DNA of 64,000 bases. Origin: an uncultured Ruminococcus sp. (lineage in GTDB: Bacteria > Bacillota > Clostridia > Oscillospirales > Acutalibacteraceae). Position 1 is the first letter of the stretch. Each line of letters opens with the position of its first letter. The position numbers were made by a program, and so were the translations under genes. Shown one piece after another: positions 28,670 through 36,470 of this stretch. The notes under the pieces are model-generated. The model saw only the letters and a program-made list of their open reading frames with translations. It was not told the origin of the DNA and did not search any database. The DNA lies in assembly GCA_902786345.1 (NCBI GenBank), contig CADACB010000004.1, forward strand, positions 1 through 64,000, written 5' to 3'.

Positions 28670-29338
28670 ATGAAACGCAGACAGTTTTTTGCAATTTTAA
28701 CAGCTATGGTACTTGTTGTAAGCACATCAGCAGTTCTTACAGGCTGTGCAGGCAGATCTTATTATTATAAAGACGGTGTATTCACTGAGATAGTAGAGGA
28801 TTCAGAGGAAGCAACTGCTGCTTCATCTGCTGCGTCGTCAACAAGTACAGAATCCAGTTCTAGTGAGTCTTCAGCGACAGAGTCATCTGATGAGTCATCC
28901 ACAGAGTCATCTACAGAGTCCTCTGCCGAGTCATCCACAGAATCATCTGTTGAGACTCCCGCTGAATCATCCGAAGAGTCCTCTGCCGAGTCTTCAGAGG
29001 AGTCCACTGCTGAATCATCTGAAGAGTCCTCTGAGAAGAAAGAGGGAATAATAGCTACAATCAAGTTCAAGAAGCCTGATAATTGGGGCGATGAAGTAAA
29101 GGTTATGGTTTCAGGTGACAGAGCTATGAAAGCGACAAACGGAAGCGTTCCTATGGAGCTTGGTGATGACGGATTGTATACATATGATGTTCCCGGCAAG
29201 ACATATGATACTGACGAAGAAATTGAAAATCCTATAGTTAACTTCTTTGGCAAAGTTGACGGAAAAATTGTTCAGTATCCAAAGAATTCTGAGAGACTTG
29301 ATGTTGTAGATGGTAATACATATGAAGTAGAAGAATAA
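28670..29338 (+). CDS. Ser/Glu-rich lipoprotein with a C-terminal beta-rich domain
   Basis: A 222-residue lipoprotein. The signal peptide ends in a lipobox LTGCAG (Cys26). Residues about 58-123 are a low-complexity run of (E/A)SS repeats, a flexible and probably surface-spanning stalk. The last 100 residues (ATIKFKKPDNWGDEVKVMV, then EIENPIVNFFGKVDG) look like a small carbohydrate-binding domain similar to starch-binding CBM26 modules; this is tentative. GGAGGT lies before the ATG at 28670. A longer frame from 28577 is unlikely. It has its own promoter and terminator. Confidence 0.8.
   Translation: MKRRQFFAILTAMVLVVSTSAVLTGCAGRSYYYKDGVFTEIVEDSEEATAASSAASSTSTESSSSESSATESSDESSTESSTESSAESSTESSVETPAESSEESSAESSEESTAESSEESSEKKEGIIATIKFKKPDNWGDEVKVMVSGDRAMKATNGSVPMELGDDGLYTYDVPGKTYDTDEEIENPIVNFFGKVDGKIVQYPKNSERLDVVDGNTYEVEE
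28842..29037 (+). repeat. Coding low-complexity (ESS) repeat tract
   Basis: Repeated GAGTCATC/GAATCATC-type units code for Glu-Ser-Ser runs in the lipoprotein. The tract creates long spurious open frames on the other strand and in another forward frame. Confidence 0.85.
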
Positions 29339-29390
29339 CAGTATTTTCTATATATGAGATGTTATCTGCAATGTTTCAATAGTGTTTATA

Positions 29391-29423
29391 TAAGACTGTT
29401 CCTGTTGGAGCGGTCTTATTTTT
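29391..29423 (+). terminator. Terminator of the lipoprotein gene
   Basis: TAAGACTG pairs with CGGTCTTA (one wobble) around a 12-nt loop, followed by TTTTT. Confidence 0.8.
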
Positions 29424-29617
29424 CGGTTAAGATAGTTTAAGTGTAAGACAAAAAATGTGACGGATAGATTCTTATGATAAAATTATTCAAAAATATCATA
29501 TACAAATTACAAAAAAATATATGTACAATTAAATTATTTTATGTTATAATATTACAAATAAATTCTGTGCCGGTAAAGAATCCGGTTTAAGATTACAAAA
29601 ATGGGGAGGTAAATTAC

Positions 29618-30376
29618 ATGGCAAAAAAACAGACAGCTGAAAAAAATAATGACCCTCAGGGTTGGGAAAGCATTCGTAAAAAGGTAAAAGATACGAAGGC
29701 AGAGATTTTAATATTAAATGTTGCGATAATTATTCTTGGTATACTTATGATAGCAATGCCGGAACAATTCAGTCAATTTATGGCACAGATAATTGGTGTA
29801 GGTCTGATTGTCTGGGGATTTTTAAGATGCATTTCCTTTGTCAGACTCAAGAATGAGGAAATGTTTGGCTCATACGCACTTGTTCAGGGGACGGCAATGT
29901 TGGGATTTGGTGTGTTCTTTCTGACACAGCCCGATAAGTTCAATAATCTTCTTAATCTTATACTTTCCTTAGGTATACTTGTGATAGCTGTACTTAAGGT
30001 GCAGAACGCTATTAATTATCTGAAATTAAAAATAAGCAAATGGTGGCTTCATCTGCTCTCTGCTGTGATCATAATGGCATTTGGTATTGTTGCAATTGTT
30101 AAACCCGGAAATATTGCAGAAAATGTTGCATTGATAATAACCGGCTGTGCATTTGTGATAAGCGGCATATGGGATAATGTTTCTGTTATGATAATGTCAA
30201 AGTTTATAAAGAAAACAGCTAAGGCACTCGAAAACGGCAGCCATTATGTTGATGTTGAGGCTAAGGATGACAACGACAAAAAAAACAATAAGAAAAAGAA
30301 AAGCAAGAATAACGAAGAAACCAAGAACTTCGATGATGACGGCTTTGACGATCTTGATTACGGTGACGGCTTATAA
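29618..30376 (+). CDS. DUF308 / HdeD-like membrane protein
   Basis: A 252-residue protein with about six hydrophobic helices in residues 27-195, arranged as repeated pairs with 'GxxxIxxGxxxI' spacing typical of DUF308 (HdeD in E. coli is an acid-stress family member). Short charged loops separate them. The C-terminal 45 residues are a cytoplasmic Lys/Asp-rich tail (KKKSKNNEE, then DDDGFDDLDYGDGL). GGGGAGG lies 8 nt before the ATG. Function unknown. Confidence 0.82.
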   Translation: MAKKQTAEKNNDPQGWESIRKKVKDTKAEILILNVAIIILGILMIAMPEQFSQFMAQIIGVGLIVWGFLRCISFVRLKNEEMFGSYALVQGTAMLGFGVFFLTQPDKFNNLLNLILSLGILVIAVLKVQNAINYLKLKISKWWLHLLSAVIIMAFGIVAIVKPGNIAENVALIITGCAFVISGIWDNVSVMIMSKFIKKTAKALENGSHYVDVEAKDDNDKKNNKKKKSKNNEETKNFDDDGFDDLDYGDGL

Positions 30377-30396
30377 TAGGTTGTTCGTATATAATA

Positions 30397-30428
30397 AAAA
30401 GGAGCGGACTTTACATCCGCTCCTTTTT
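30397..30428. terminator. Bidirectional terminator
   Basis: GGAGCGGA (30401-30408) pairs with TCCGCTCC (30416-30423), with AAAAA before and TTTTTT after. It lies between convergent genes and can end both. Confidence 0.92.
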
Positions 30429-30434
30429 TCGTAG

Positions 30435-30842
30435 TTATTTTCCTTTAGGCGGCTTTATGGCAACTCCTGGCAGTTCAGGTATTACCAGCCCGGTGTTTTG
30501 TTCAGACTGTTCAAGTCTTGTCAGGTCTTCATATAAAACATAAAGAGTCTGAACACCGTTTTCAAGGATAAAATAATGTTTTATGTAGGGTACAAGAAGG
30601 GCTAAAAGTGCAGCCAACAGTGCAAGCACACCATAGCTCGGATAAAAAAGTATCAGTATGAATACCGACATTGTCAGCATTGCAAACAATATCGTTACCA
30701 GAAGATGTATAAGTCTCTCGTGCTGCCAGAAGCTAATTTCTGTGAGCAGCTCTTTTTTTTGTGCTTCAATATTTTCTGTTGCTTTGCCGCTTTCAATAAG
30801 AAGTTGGAGAGCACTTATATATTCCTTAAGTTTTTTGCCCAT
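30435..30842 (-). CDS. Small two-TM membrane protein
   Basis: A 135-residue protein I do not recognise. Residues 1-40 form a charged, probably coiled-coil helix; two hydrophobic helices follow (about 44-66 and 70-86), then a cytoplasmic tail ending in a Pro/Lys-rich KPPKGK. It starts 2 nt after the GNAT gene stop, so it is translationally coupled and is the last gene of the zinc-ribbon/SPFH cluster. Confidence 0.75.
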   Translation of the reverse strand: MGKKLKEYISALQLLIESGKATENIEAQKKELLTEISFWQHERLIHLLVTILFAMLTMSVFILILFYPSYGVLALLAALLALLVPYIKHYFILENGVQTLYVLYEDLTRLEQSEQNTGLVIPELPGVAIKPPKGK

Positions 30843-30844
30843 TT

Positions 30845-31378
30845 TTAAGACCTGTCCTTTTTTATTTTTCTCTCCATAACGTATTCTTTACAAACAAACC
30901 CGCTGCCAATGTCAGTGTCAACAGCTTTTGTTTTGGTAAAGCCAAGATGTTCATAAACATTTATGGCAAAATAGTTTTCCCGTTCTACGTTTAACCTCAG
31001 TTTTTTTATATTACTCAAACCTACATCATCAGAATTACCGGATTTCAAGAGTTTATCCAGTCTGTCAATTGCTTTTTTGGCAAGTCCCTGACGTCTGTAT
31101 TCGGCTTTTATGTATAGCCGTGAAATAAAAACATAGTCGCTATACATTTTGTAACACATATAGCCTGCAAAACTCCCGTCGGAGATAAGCATAAAATAAA
31201 TATTGCCCTCTGACATCTGACGTTTAAGAGCTTCTTTCGATTGATATTTTTCAAGCATATAATCTATCTGCTGTGGTGAAAAAATATCCCTGTAATAGTT
31301 ATGCCATACATGATTGGCAGCCTCTTCAATTTCAACTATCTGCTTTTCAGTAGCAACAGGCATTACATCAAATTTCAT
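30845..31378 (-). CDS. GNAT family N-acetyltransferase
   Basis: A 177-residue acetyl-CoA-dependent acetyltransferase. The GNAT core is visible: FAGYMCYKMYSDYVFISRLYIKAEYRRQGLAKKAID includes motif A (RRQGLA pyrophosphate loop, about residue 110), and NYFAINVYEHLGFTKT near the end is motif B. Substrate unknown. GGGGGGT lies 6 nt before this ATG; a longer frame to 31471 overlaps the upstream gene and is not supported. The next gene follows after 2 nt. Confidence 0.88.
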   Translation of the reverse strand: MKFDVMPVATEKQIVEIEEAANHVWHNYYRDIFSPQQIDYMLEKYQSKEALKRQMSEGNIYFMLISDGSFAGYMCYKMYSDYVFISRLYIKAEYRRQGLAKKAIDRLDKLLKSGNSDDVGLSNIKKLRLNVERENYFAINVYEHLGFTKTKAVDTDIGSGFVCKEYVMERKIKKDRS

Positions 31379-31442
31379 TATAAACCCCCCAAAAATGATT
31401 CGTGTAAGCAGTTGATTCCGGAAATAGGCAGTATTCCGATAT

Positions 31443-31886
31443 TTAATTGTTATTGCGTTCGATATGAACACTAGTCACTCTGACATCAACAAGCTCGTCC
31501 TGACTATCGGTAAGATCCAGTGGAGCTTTCTTTGTATACTCATAAGGCTCAGTTTTGCCGTTATGTTTATATCCATTATAGATGAAGTATACGGTAATAC
31601 CAGTAACTACAGCACTGATACCGAAGGATATAAGAATTATTTTTACCCAGCTTACAGATTTGTCTTTTTTCTTACCAGACTTATCCGTTTTGTTATCATT
31701 GGCAATGGGTTTAATATCAAGGCTTGCATCGTTATTTTCATCAAATGCCAAAGTCTGAACAGCTGCATCAGTGTTTATGTCTGAAGAAACATTTTGGGCA
31801 GCAGATACACTCAGAGCACCTATGCCTATGACTGCGGCTGCAGCTAAGATCGCCGCTGCGGATGAAAGGAAGTGTTTTTTCTTCAT
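31443..31886 (-). CDS. Small protein with signal peptide and one TM helix
   Basis: A 147-residue protein without known family. It has a cleavable signal peptide (residues 1-29, ending VSAAQ), an extracytoplasmic acidic segment, a Lys-rich stretch (DKSGKKKDKSVSW) and a membrane helix (about 80-103), leaving a 40-residue tail. Its ATG overlaps the stop of the zinc-ribbon protein by 4 nt (ATGA), so the two are coupled and probably made in fixed ratio. Confidence 0.75.
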   Translation of the reverse strand: MKKKHFLSSAAAILAAAAVIGIGALSVSAAQNVSSDINTDAAVQTLAFDENNDASLDIKPIANDNKTDKSGKKKDKSVSWVKIILISFGISAVVTGITVYFIYNGYKHNGKTEPYEYTKKAPLDLTDSQDELVDVRVTSVHIERNNN

Positions 31887-32971
31887 GACAGGAAATAACC
31901 TCCTAATATACAGATTGCCATAAGGACAATGAACATTGCCGCTCCAAAGGCTGCAAGTTTTCCTTTGCTGACCGGAAGCTCACCGTAGTTTTTACCGGTC
32001 TGACCGTTCATAGCATAGAGGAAATTCTTGCCCTCATAATTGAATGTCATCATCCACACGGGCAGCATAGCATAATCCCAGGACTCCTTAAGTGTTTTTA
32101 CATTACAGCTGTCAACTTTTACGTTATCATAGCCTTTTATGGTTGACTTGTATATCTTTTCGGCATACACTTTAAGTTCGTTGTCAACATCAGACTGACA
32201 GTCAGTTCTTTCAGTATTTCTCTTTTCTGCAAGAAAGCCCGAGAGATATGCCATTGTGAATTTTTTATAATCCTTATCGTCATACGGATTTACATATTTT
32301 AGAGCTTTACTGTTATCGCCCTCAAGTGCAGGATGAGGAAAGTCCTTGAAGTCAATCTTTCCTTCACGCTTTACCTTATATGTTTTTGTTTCCGTATATT
32401 CGTAGTCACCTTCAGTCCAGGTACGTATGTTTTCGGCTGTTGCAAAAAGGTTACCGTCCTTAAGTGAATCTACAAGCCAGTATGGATAATAAACGCCTTT
32501 CATCATATCAAGCTGTGCACTGGATATGAAGTTTTTTGGAAGAAAGTGTTTTTTCTTACAGAAATCAAAAAATTTTTGCTGTGCATCTTCCTCAGAGATC
32601 ATAAACGGGATAACTCTGTTTGGCTTGAAGGTACCTGTAAGTCTGTTTGACAGAACAACAGGATTATGACAATAGACACAGAATGTTGCAGCGGTAGTTT
32701 TGTCTGCGATTACTTCTGCACCGCAGCTTTCACAGGTATACATAACTGTATTGGCTGCGAAGTCTTCAAATCCTTCAGGAACATCCTGAGCATCAGCTTC
32801 TTCGTTGACAGCTTCGTTGGTTTCAAGCTGTTCATCCAATTTGCCGAAGTGCTTTTCCAGTTCCTCTTCGGTAAATTCACTGCGGCAGTATTCACAATAG
32901 AATTTCAGCTTCTGAGCATTATATTGCAGCGGGCCGCTGCAGTTGATACATTTATATGAAATAGTTTCCAT
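31883..32971 (-). CDS. Zinc-ribbon membrane protein (YdjG-like)
   Basis: A 362-residue protein with two TFIIB-type zinc ribbons at the N-terminus (CINC...CEYC, residues 8-32; CESC...CVYC, about 80-102), a long soluble domain (about 115-325; VIPFMISEEDAQQKFFDFCKKKHFLPKNF, then YYPYWLVDS) and one C-terminal membrane helix. This layout matches YdjG of Bacillus subtilis, part of the pspA-ydjGHI envelope-stress operon. The upstream neighbour is an SPFH protein like YdjI. No PspA gene is present. Function in this organism is inferred only. Confidence 0.82.
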   Translation of the reverse strand: METISYKCINCSGPLQYNAQKLKFYCEYCRSEFTEEELEKHFGKLDEQLETNEAVNEEADAQDVPEGFEDFAANTVMYTCESCGAEVIADKTTAATFCVYCHNPVVLSNRLTGTFKPNRVIPFMISEEDAQQKFFDFCKKKHFLPKNFISSAQLDMMKGVYYPYWLVDSLKDGNLFATAENIRTWTEGDYEYTETKTYKVKREGKIDFKDFPHPALEGDNSKALKYVNPYDDKDYKKFTMAYLSGFLAEKRNTERTDCQSDVDNELKVYAEKIYKSTIKGYDNVKVDSCNVKTLKESWDYAMLPVWMMTFNYEGKNFLYAMNGQTGKNYGELPVSKGKLAAFGAAMFIVLMAICILGGYFLS

Positions 32972-33032
32972 AAGCTGATATTGTGCCTCAGGGCACTTTT
33001 CTCACCTCTTTTAAAATATAAATAAAAGGCTG

Positions 33033-33061
33033 CCCTTATCGGCAGAACGTGCCGATAAGGG
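33033..33061 (-). promoter_or_regulatory. Hairpin between the SPFH and zinc-ribbon genes
   Basis: A perfect 12-bp stem (CCCTTATCGGCA/TGCCGATAAGGG, 5-nt loop) in the 115-nt gap. On the minus strand a T-rich stretch starts about 5 nt later, so it could act as a partial terminator lowering the downstream genes. Confidence 0.65.
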
Positions 33062-33086
33062 AGTATTCATTTAAGCTGTGTGATTA

Positions 33087-34451
33087 TTACTGAAAATCAG
33101 CGTCGTTAATTGGATCACCGCAGTTCGGGCAGAACTTTGGTATAGCTTTATTCATATCAGGCTCAAAACCGCATTTATCACACTTTATCTTTTTGGGTGC
33201 AGTTGGTTTAGGCTTACCGCAATTTGCACAGAACTTACCCATATTATTGTTTCCGCAGTCTGGGCAAACCCACGAGTCATCGCTCTTTGGTTCCGGCTTT
33301 GGCTTACCGCAGTTTGCACAGAACTTGCCTGTGTTGCCGTTGTGACCGCACTCACAGTTCCAGCCGTTATTTGTCGGTGCTGCCTGTGGCGCCGGCTGCT
33401 GTACTTGCGGCTGTTGCATCTGCTGTTGCTGTTGCATCTGCATCTGCTGCATATTTGTCTGTGAAGCAGAGCCCATAAATCCGCCTGCCGCGTTCATACC
33501 CATACCAACGCCCATAAAGCCTGCCATAGCGCCGTTTGAGTTTGAACCGGCATTCTCAATACCTCTTGCGATAGAGGTCTGAACAAAGGTTTCACGCATA
33601 CTTGGGTCGTTGAAGATAGCAACCTTGTTTCTCTCCTTGAGAAGTTCTTTGGTATCCTCATCATAGGAAATGCTTGAAATACCAACATTTTTAATGATAA
33701 TTCCGCGTTCCTGACGCCATACTGCATCAAGTGCGTCCTGCATATATTGTACAAGCTTTGTGGTTTGTGTAGGAATTCTTGAAAGAGGCTGTCCAAGTGT
33801 TGAGATATTGCTGAGTGCCTCGCCAAGTGCTCCTAAATACTCAGACATAAATGTATCATCGAGGAAATCGTCAACCTCAAGACGCTCACCATTCATTTTG
33901 CAATCGTTAGGAATAACGGTATTAAAAAACTTCCACGGTTCTACTATCTGAAGCGAGAATGTACCGAAAGCACGAACCATAACATCTATCTTATAAAACT
34001 CATCATAATACGGAACAGGTGATTTTGTACCGAATTTAATACCTTCCATCGGGTTAAGGTTTATATAAACAACCCTCTGCTCGTGGTAAGTATTGCCGCC
34101 AAATTTGATTCTTTCCCAACCGTCCTTGAGTGAAGCACCGAATTCACCGTTCATAAGTGAAGGAGCGCTTGAATTCTGAACCTTGTAATAGCCCGGAACT
34201 GTTGTATAGTCAACAACACGGCCTCCGTCAACAAGGCACATAAGCTGACCTGAACCAACCTGAATCATTGAACCGTTGGAAATAACGTTGTTCATTCTTT
34301 TTACGTTAGTGTTTCTGCCTTGACCTGCATCAGCGAATACACCTGGGCACACAGCAGTTCTCTGTCCCATAGAGGACGGGCGGTATGCCTCAAGATAAGC
34401 ATCGGAAAGAGTTCCGCCTACTGCATTCATTGCTGCCTTAATAATTCCCAT
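33087..34451 (-). CDS. SPFH-domain protein with C-terminal zinc ribbons (YdjI-like)
   Basis: A 454-residue protein. Residues about 30-300 form an SPFH (flotillin/prohibitin-like, 'virion core') domain with YdjI-type blocks (VYINLNPMEGIKFGTKSP, GIIIKNVGISSISYDED). A Gly/Met-rich and Gln-rich linker follows (about 305-355). Three zinc ribbons end the protein (CECG...CANCG, CPDCG...CANCG, CDKCG...CPNCG). There is no membrane helix; YdjI of B. subtilis brings PspA to membrane sites. AGGAGA lies before the ATG. It starts 18 nt after the Tim44-like gene stop. Confidence 0.9.
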   Translation of the reverse strand: MGIIKAAMNAVGGTLSDAYLEAYRPSSMGQRTAVCPGVFADAGQGRNTNVKRMNNVISNGSMIQVGSGQLMCLVDGGRVVDYTTVPGYYKVQNSSAPSLMNGEFGASLKDGWERIKFGGNTYHEQRVVYINLNPMEGIKFGTKSPVPYYDEFYKIDVMVRAFGTFSLQIVEPWKFFNTVIPNDCKMNGERLEVDDFLDDTFMSEYLGALGEALSNISTLGQPLSRIPTQTTKLVQYMQDALDAVWRQERGIIIKNVGISSISYDEDTKELLKERNKVAIFNDPSMRETFVQTSIARGIENAGSNSNGAMAGFMGVGMGMNAAGGFMGSASQTNMQQMQMQQQQQMQQPQVQQPAPQAAPTNNGWNCECGHNGNTGKFCANCGKPKPEPKSDDSWVCPDCGNNNMGKFCANCGKPKPTAPKKIKCDKCGFEPDMNKAIPKFCPNCGDPINDADFQ

Positions 34452-34469
34452 TGTAAACCATCTCCTGTT

Positions 34470-35303
34470 TTAAAAATAATTTTTCGACCTAATACCGTGT
34501 TCTTCGATATTGGTGAATTTCCAGCTTTTGATATTTATTTCCTTAATGCCCGTTCCGCAGTATTCACAAAATTTTGCACCAAGATTTACTATAGGCGCAC
34601 CGCAGTTAGGACACGAAAGACTATAGGATTCGTGTTGCCCGGCTGAATATAGCTTTTTTAAGTCTTGTATATATGTGTATTCGGACTGATAAACAGTCTG
34701 ACGTTTGTGCTGATCAGTGCCCTGAATAATATTTCCTTTTATGTCCCTAATATAGTTTACAAAGCCGACAGCGGACTGAAATCTGATTATACAGCGGCCA
34801 TTCCCGGTGGTATAATCAGATATTTCGGTATTATATATTACTATATCATCATAGAATATATGCTTTCCTTGAGAGCGAAGATCATCTATGATATTCTGAA
34901 CCTTTTCACGCAAAGTAGGGGAAACCTGTTCATCGTTTAGAGCGTTAGTGTTTTCTGCTTCTATTGAATTGAGATATGCTTTAATTAGCATTTCGGATTT
35001 TGATTTTACTTCATTGTAATTGAATTCAGGAAAATCTCTTACTATGTTCGGAAGGCATACTTCAGTCATTCCGTTAAGAGACCGTGGTTCATCAGCGATG
35101 GAAGCAGTCTGTTCCGCGTAGCCCTTGATAAAACTGCTTGTTCCGAACAATGACTTAGAATACTGACGTATTTTTTTTCTTATCTTATGTACAATTACCC
35201 AGACAGTAATTATTACGGCAATTATTATCACCAGATAAACTATAGCAATTATCGTTTCCAAGGATAAGCCGTTTTCATTGTTAAATATAGGCAATGCATA
35301 CAC
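34470..35303 (-). CDS. Membrane-anchored Tim44-like / zinc-ribbon protein (YdjH-like), copy 1
   Basis: A 277-residue protein with one N-terminal membrane helix (about residues 15-40), a basic segment, a middle domain resembling Tim44-like/DUF families (EFNYNEVKSKSEMLIKAYLNSIEAENTNAL) and a C-terminal zinc ribbon (CPNCG...CEYCG) followed by SWKFTNIEEHG. It resembles the next gene upstream (35442-36236) in layout: helix, Tim44-like domain, zinc ribbon, then 'W-x-(F/I)-(T/N)-(N/F)-I'. Ends 18 nt before the SPFH gene. Confidence 0.78.
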   Translation of the reverse strand: MYALPIFNNENGLSLETIIAIVYLVIIIAVIITVWVIVHKIRKKIRQYSKSLFGTSSFIKGYAEQTASIADEPRSLNGMTEVCLPNIVRDFPEFNYNEVKSKSEMLIKAYLNSIEAENTNALNDEQVSPTLREKVQNIIDDLRSQGKHIFYDDIVIYNTEISDYTTGNGRCIIRFQSAVGFVNYIRDIKGNIIQGTDQHKRQTVYQSEYTYIQDLKKLYSAGQHESYSLSCPNCGAPIVNLGAKFCEYCGTGIKEINIKSWKFTNIEEHGIRSKNYF

Positions 35304-35441
35304 CTCTAAAAAATATAATACAACAATACTACGAATATTATACTATTATTCGTCAAATTTTGCAATAGTAATAGAAAAATATCCACAAAAAAAGCGTTGT
35401 AACCTGGGTGAATATGGAAAAAATGTAAAAAGACAAGTTGC

Positions 35442-36236
35442 TTAAATTTCTTTAAAATTAATAACACTCCATCCGCTATGATCTGAGGTTATAACCGTAC
35501 CACAGATCGGGCAGCGTAATGTATCCGGCGAAATTTCTGTTCCGCAATTATGACAAAATTTATCACTGTATTGTCCGGTTGTCCATATTTCTTTTGGTTT
35601 TTCAAAAGTTACCATATATTTTTTAAGTCTTGTATCTGATGGTATACCTGAATGTGAACTAATATTGCAGCTGACTGACACTGTAATTTTTTCGCTGTTC
35701 AAATCTGTTTCATAATCAGTAAGGCTAATCATGCCGGCACTGATATTAATGGTGTTCGCACTTACAGATTGGTTCTCATTAAACCTGAGATCATTATAAT
35801 CCCTTGAGAATAGTTCTTCACTTTCAAGTAATTTTAATGCTTCATAGTCATATGCGTTCCGTGCCTTTATAATTTTAACTGTTACATTTTCTGAAAAATT
35901 GAGGAATTCAGCCAGATTGAAATGAGGATCATTCTTTGTGATTTTTTGGCTGATTTCCTGTGTACGGTCTTGTGTAGTACTTTTTGATTTAGGATGCCTC
36001 TTTTCTGCTTTTTTTGAAGCTATAACTATCAAGGTTATTACTATAGCAAAGAACAGAAGTATTCCTCCGGCAAATATCAGAAACTCCTGAGCATTCATTT
36101 TCTGCCCGTGAGAGCTTCCTATTCTTCGCCTAAAGTGCCTGAGTTTTGCCTCCACCGGCAAAGAATAAATAAACATGGTTACCGTGATAATAACAAAGGT
36201 AATAAACGATTTTACCGCATACTTTTTGATTTTCAT
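35442..36236 (-). CDS. Membrane Tim44-like / zinc-ribbon protein, copy 2
   Basis: A 264-residue protein with two hydrophobic helices (about residues 8-26 and 52-74, separated by a basic loop), a Tim44-like domain (NDPHFNLAEFLNFSENVTVKIIKARNAYDYEALK, about 112-145) and a C-terminal zinc ribbon (CHNCG...CPICG) ending SGWSVINFKEI. It is the first gene of the minus-strand cluster and a paralogue-like partner of the neighbouring gene, 138 nt away. Role unknown; context suggests an envelope-associated complex. Confidence 0.78.
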   Translation of the reverse strand: MKIKKYAVKSFITFVIITVTMFIYSLPVEAKLRHFRRRIGSSHGQKMNAQEFLIFAGGILLFFAIVITLIVIASKKAEKRHPKSKSTTQDRTQEISQKITKNDPHFNLAEFLNFSENVTVKIIKARNAYDYEALKLLESEELFSRDYNDLRFNENQSVSANTINISAGMISLTDYETDLNSEKITVSVSCNISSHSGIPSDTRLKKYMVTFEKPKEIWTTGQYSDKFCHNCGTEISPDTLRCPICGTVITSDHSGWSVINFKEI

Positions 36237-36415
36237 GATCTTTTAACCATCCCTTTGAAATAAAATATGAAGTCCTTGAAAATATTTTGCAAAGCAATCT
36301 GATTTTATTTAAACTGCAAATTAATTATATCAGTCTTGTGATTGCACTAAGTATCGCCTTTTCGATAATATTCTTATTTTCATAGCTTTTTAATGACTAT
36401 ATTTTCAGTAAGATA

Positions 36416-36443
36416 AAAACCGATGAATCTGTTCATCGGTTTT
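36416..36443. terminator. Terminator after the CapD-like gene
   Basis: A 12-bp stem (AAAACCGATGAA with TTCATCGGTTTT, 4-nt loop) and on the minus strand a T-run. It separates the capD-like gene from the SPFH cluster. Confidence 0.88.
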
Positions 36444-36470
36444 CTAGATAAATTGCTATAAAAGTCTGAG

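Noticed and set aside
28765..29253. Minus-strand 162-codon frame rich in Asp/Ser
   Set aside because: It is the antisense of the (E/A)SS repeat tract; low complexity keeps the frame open.
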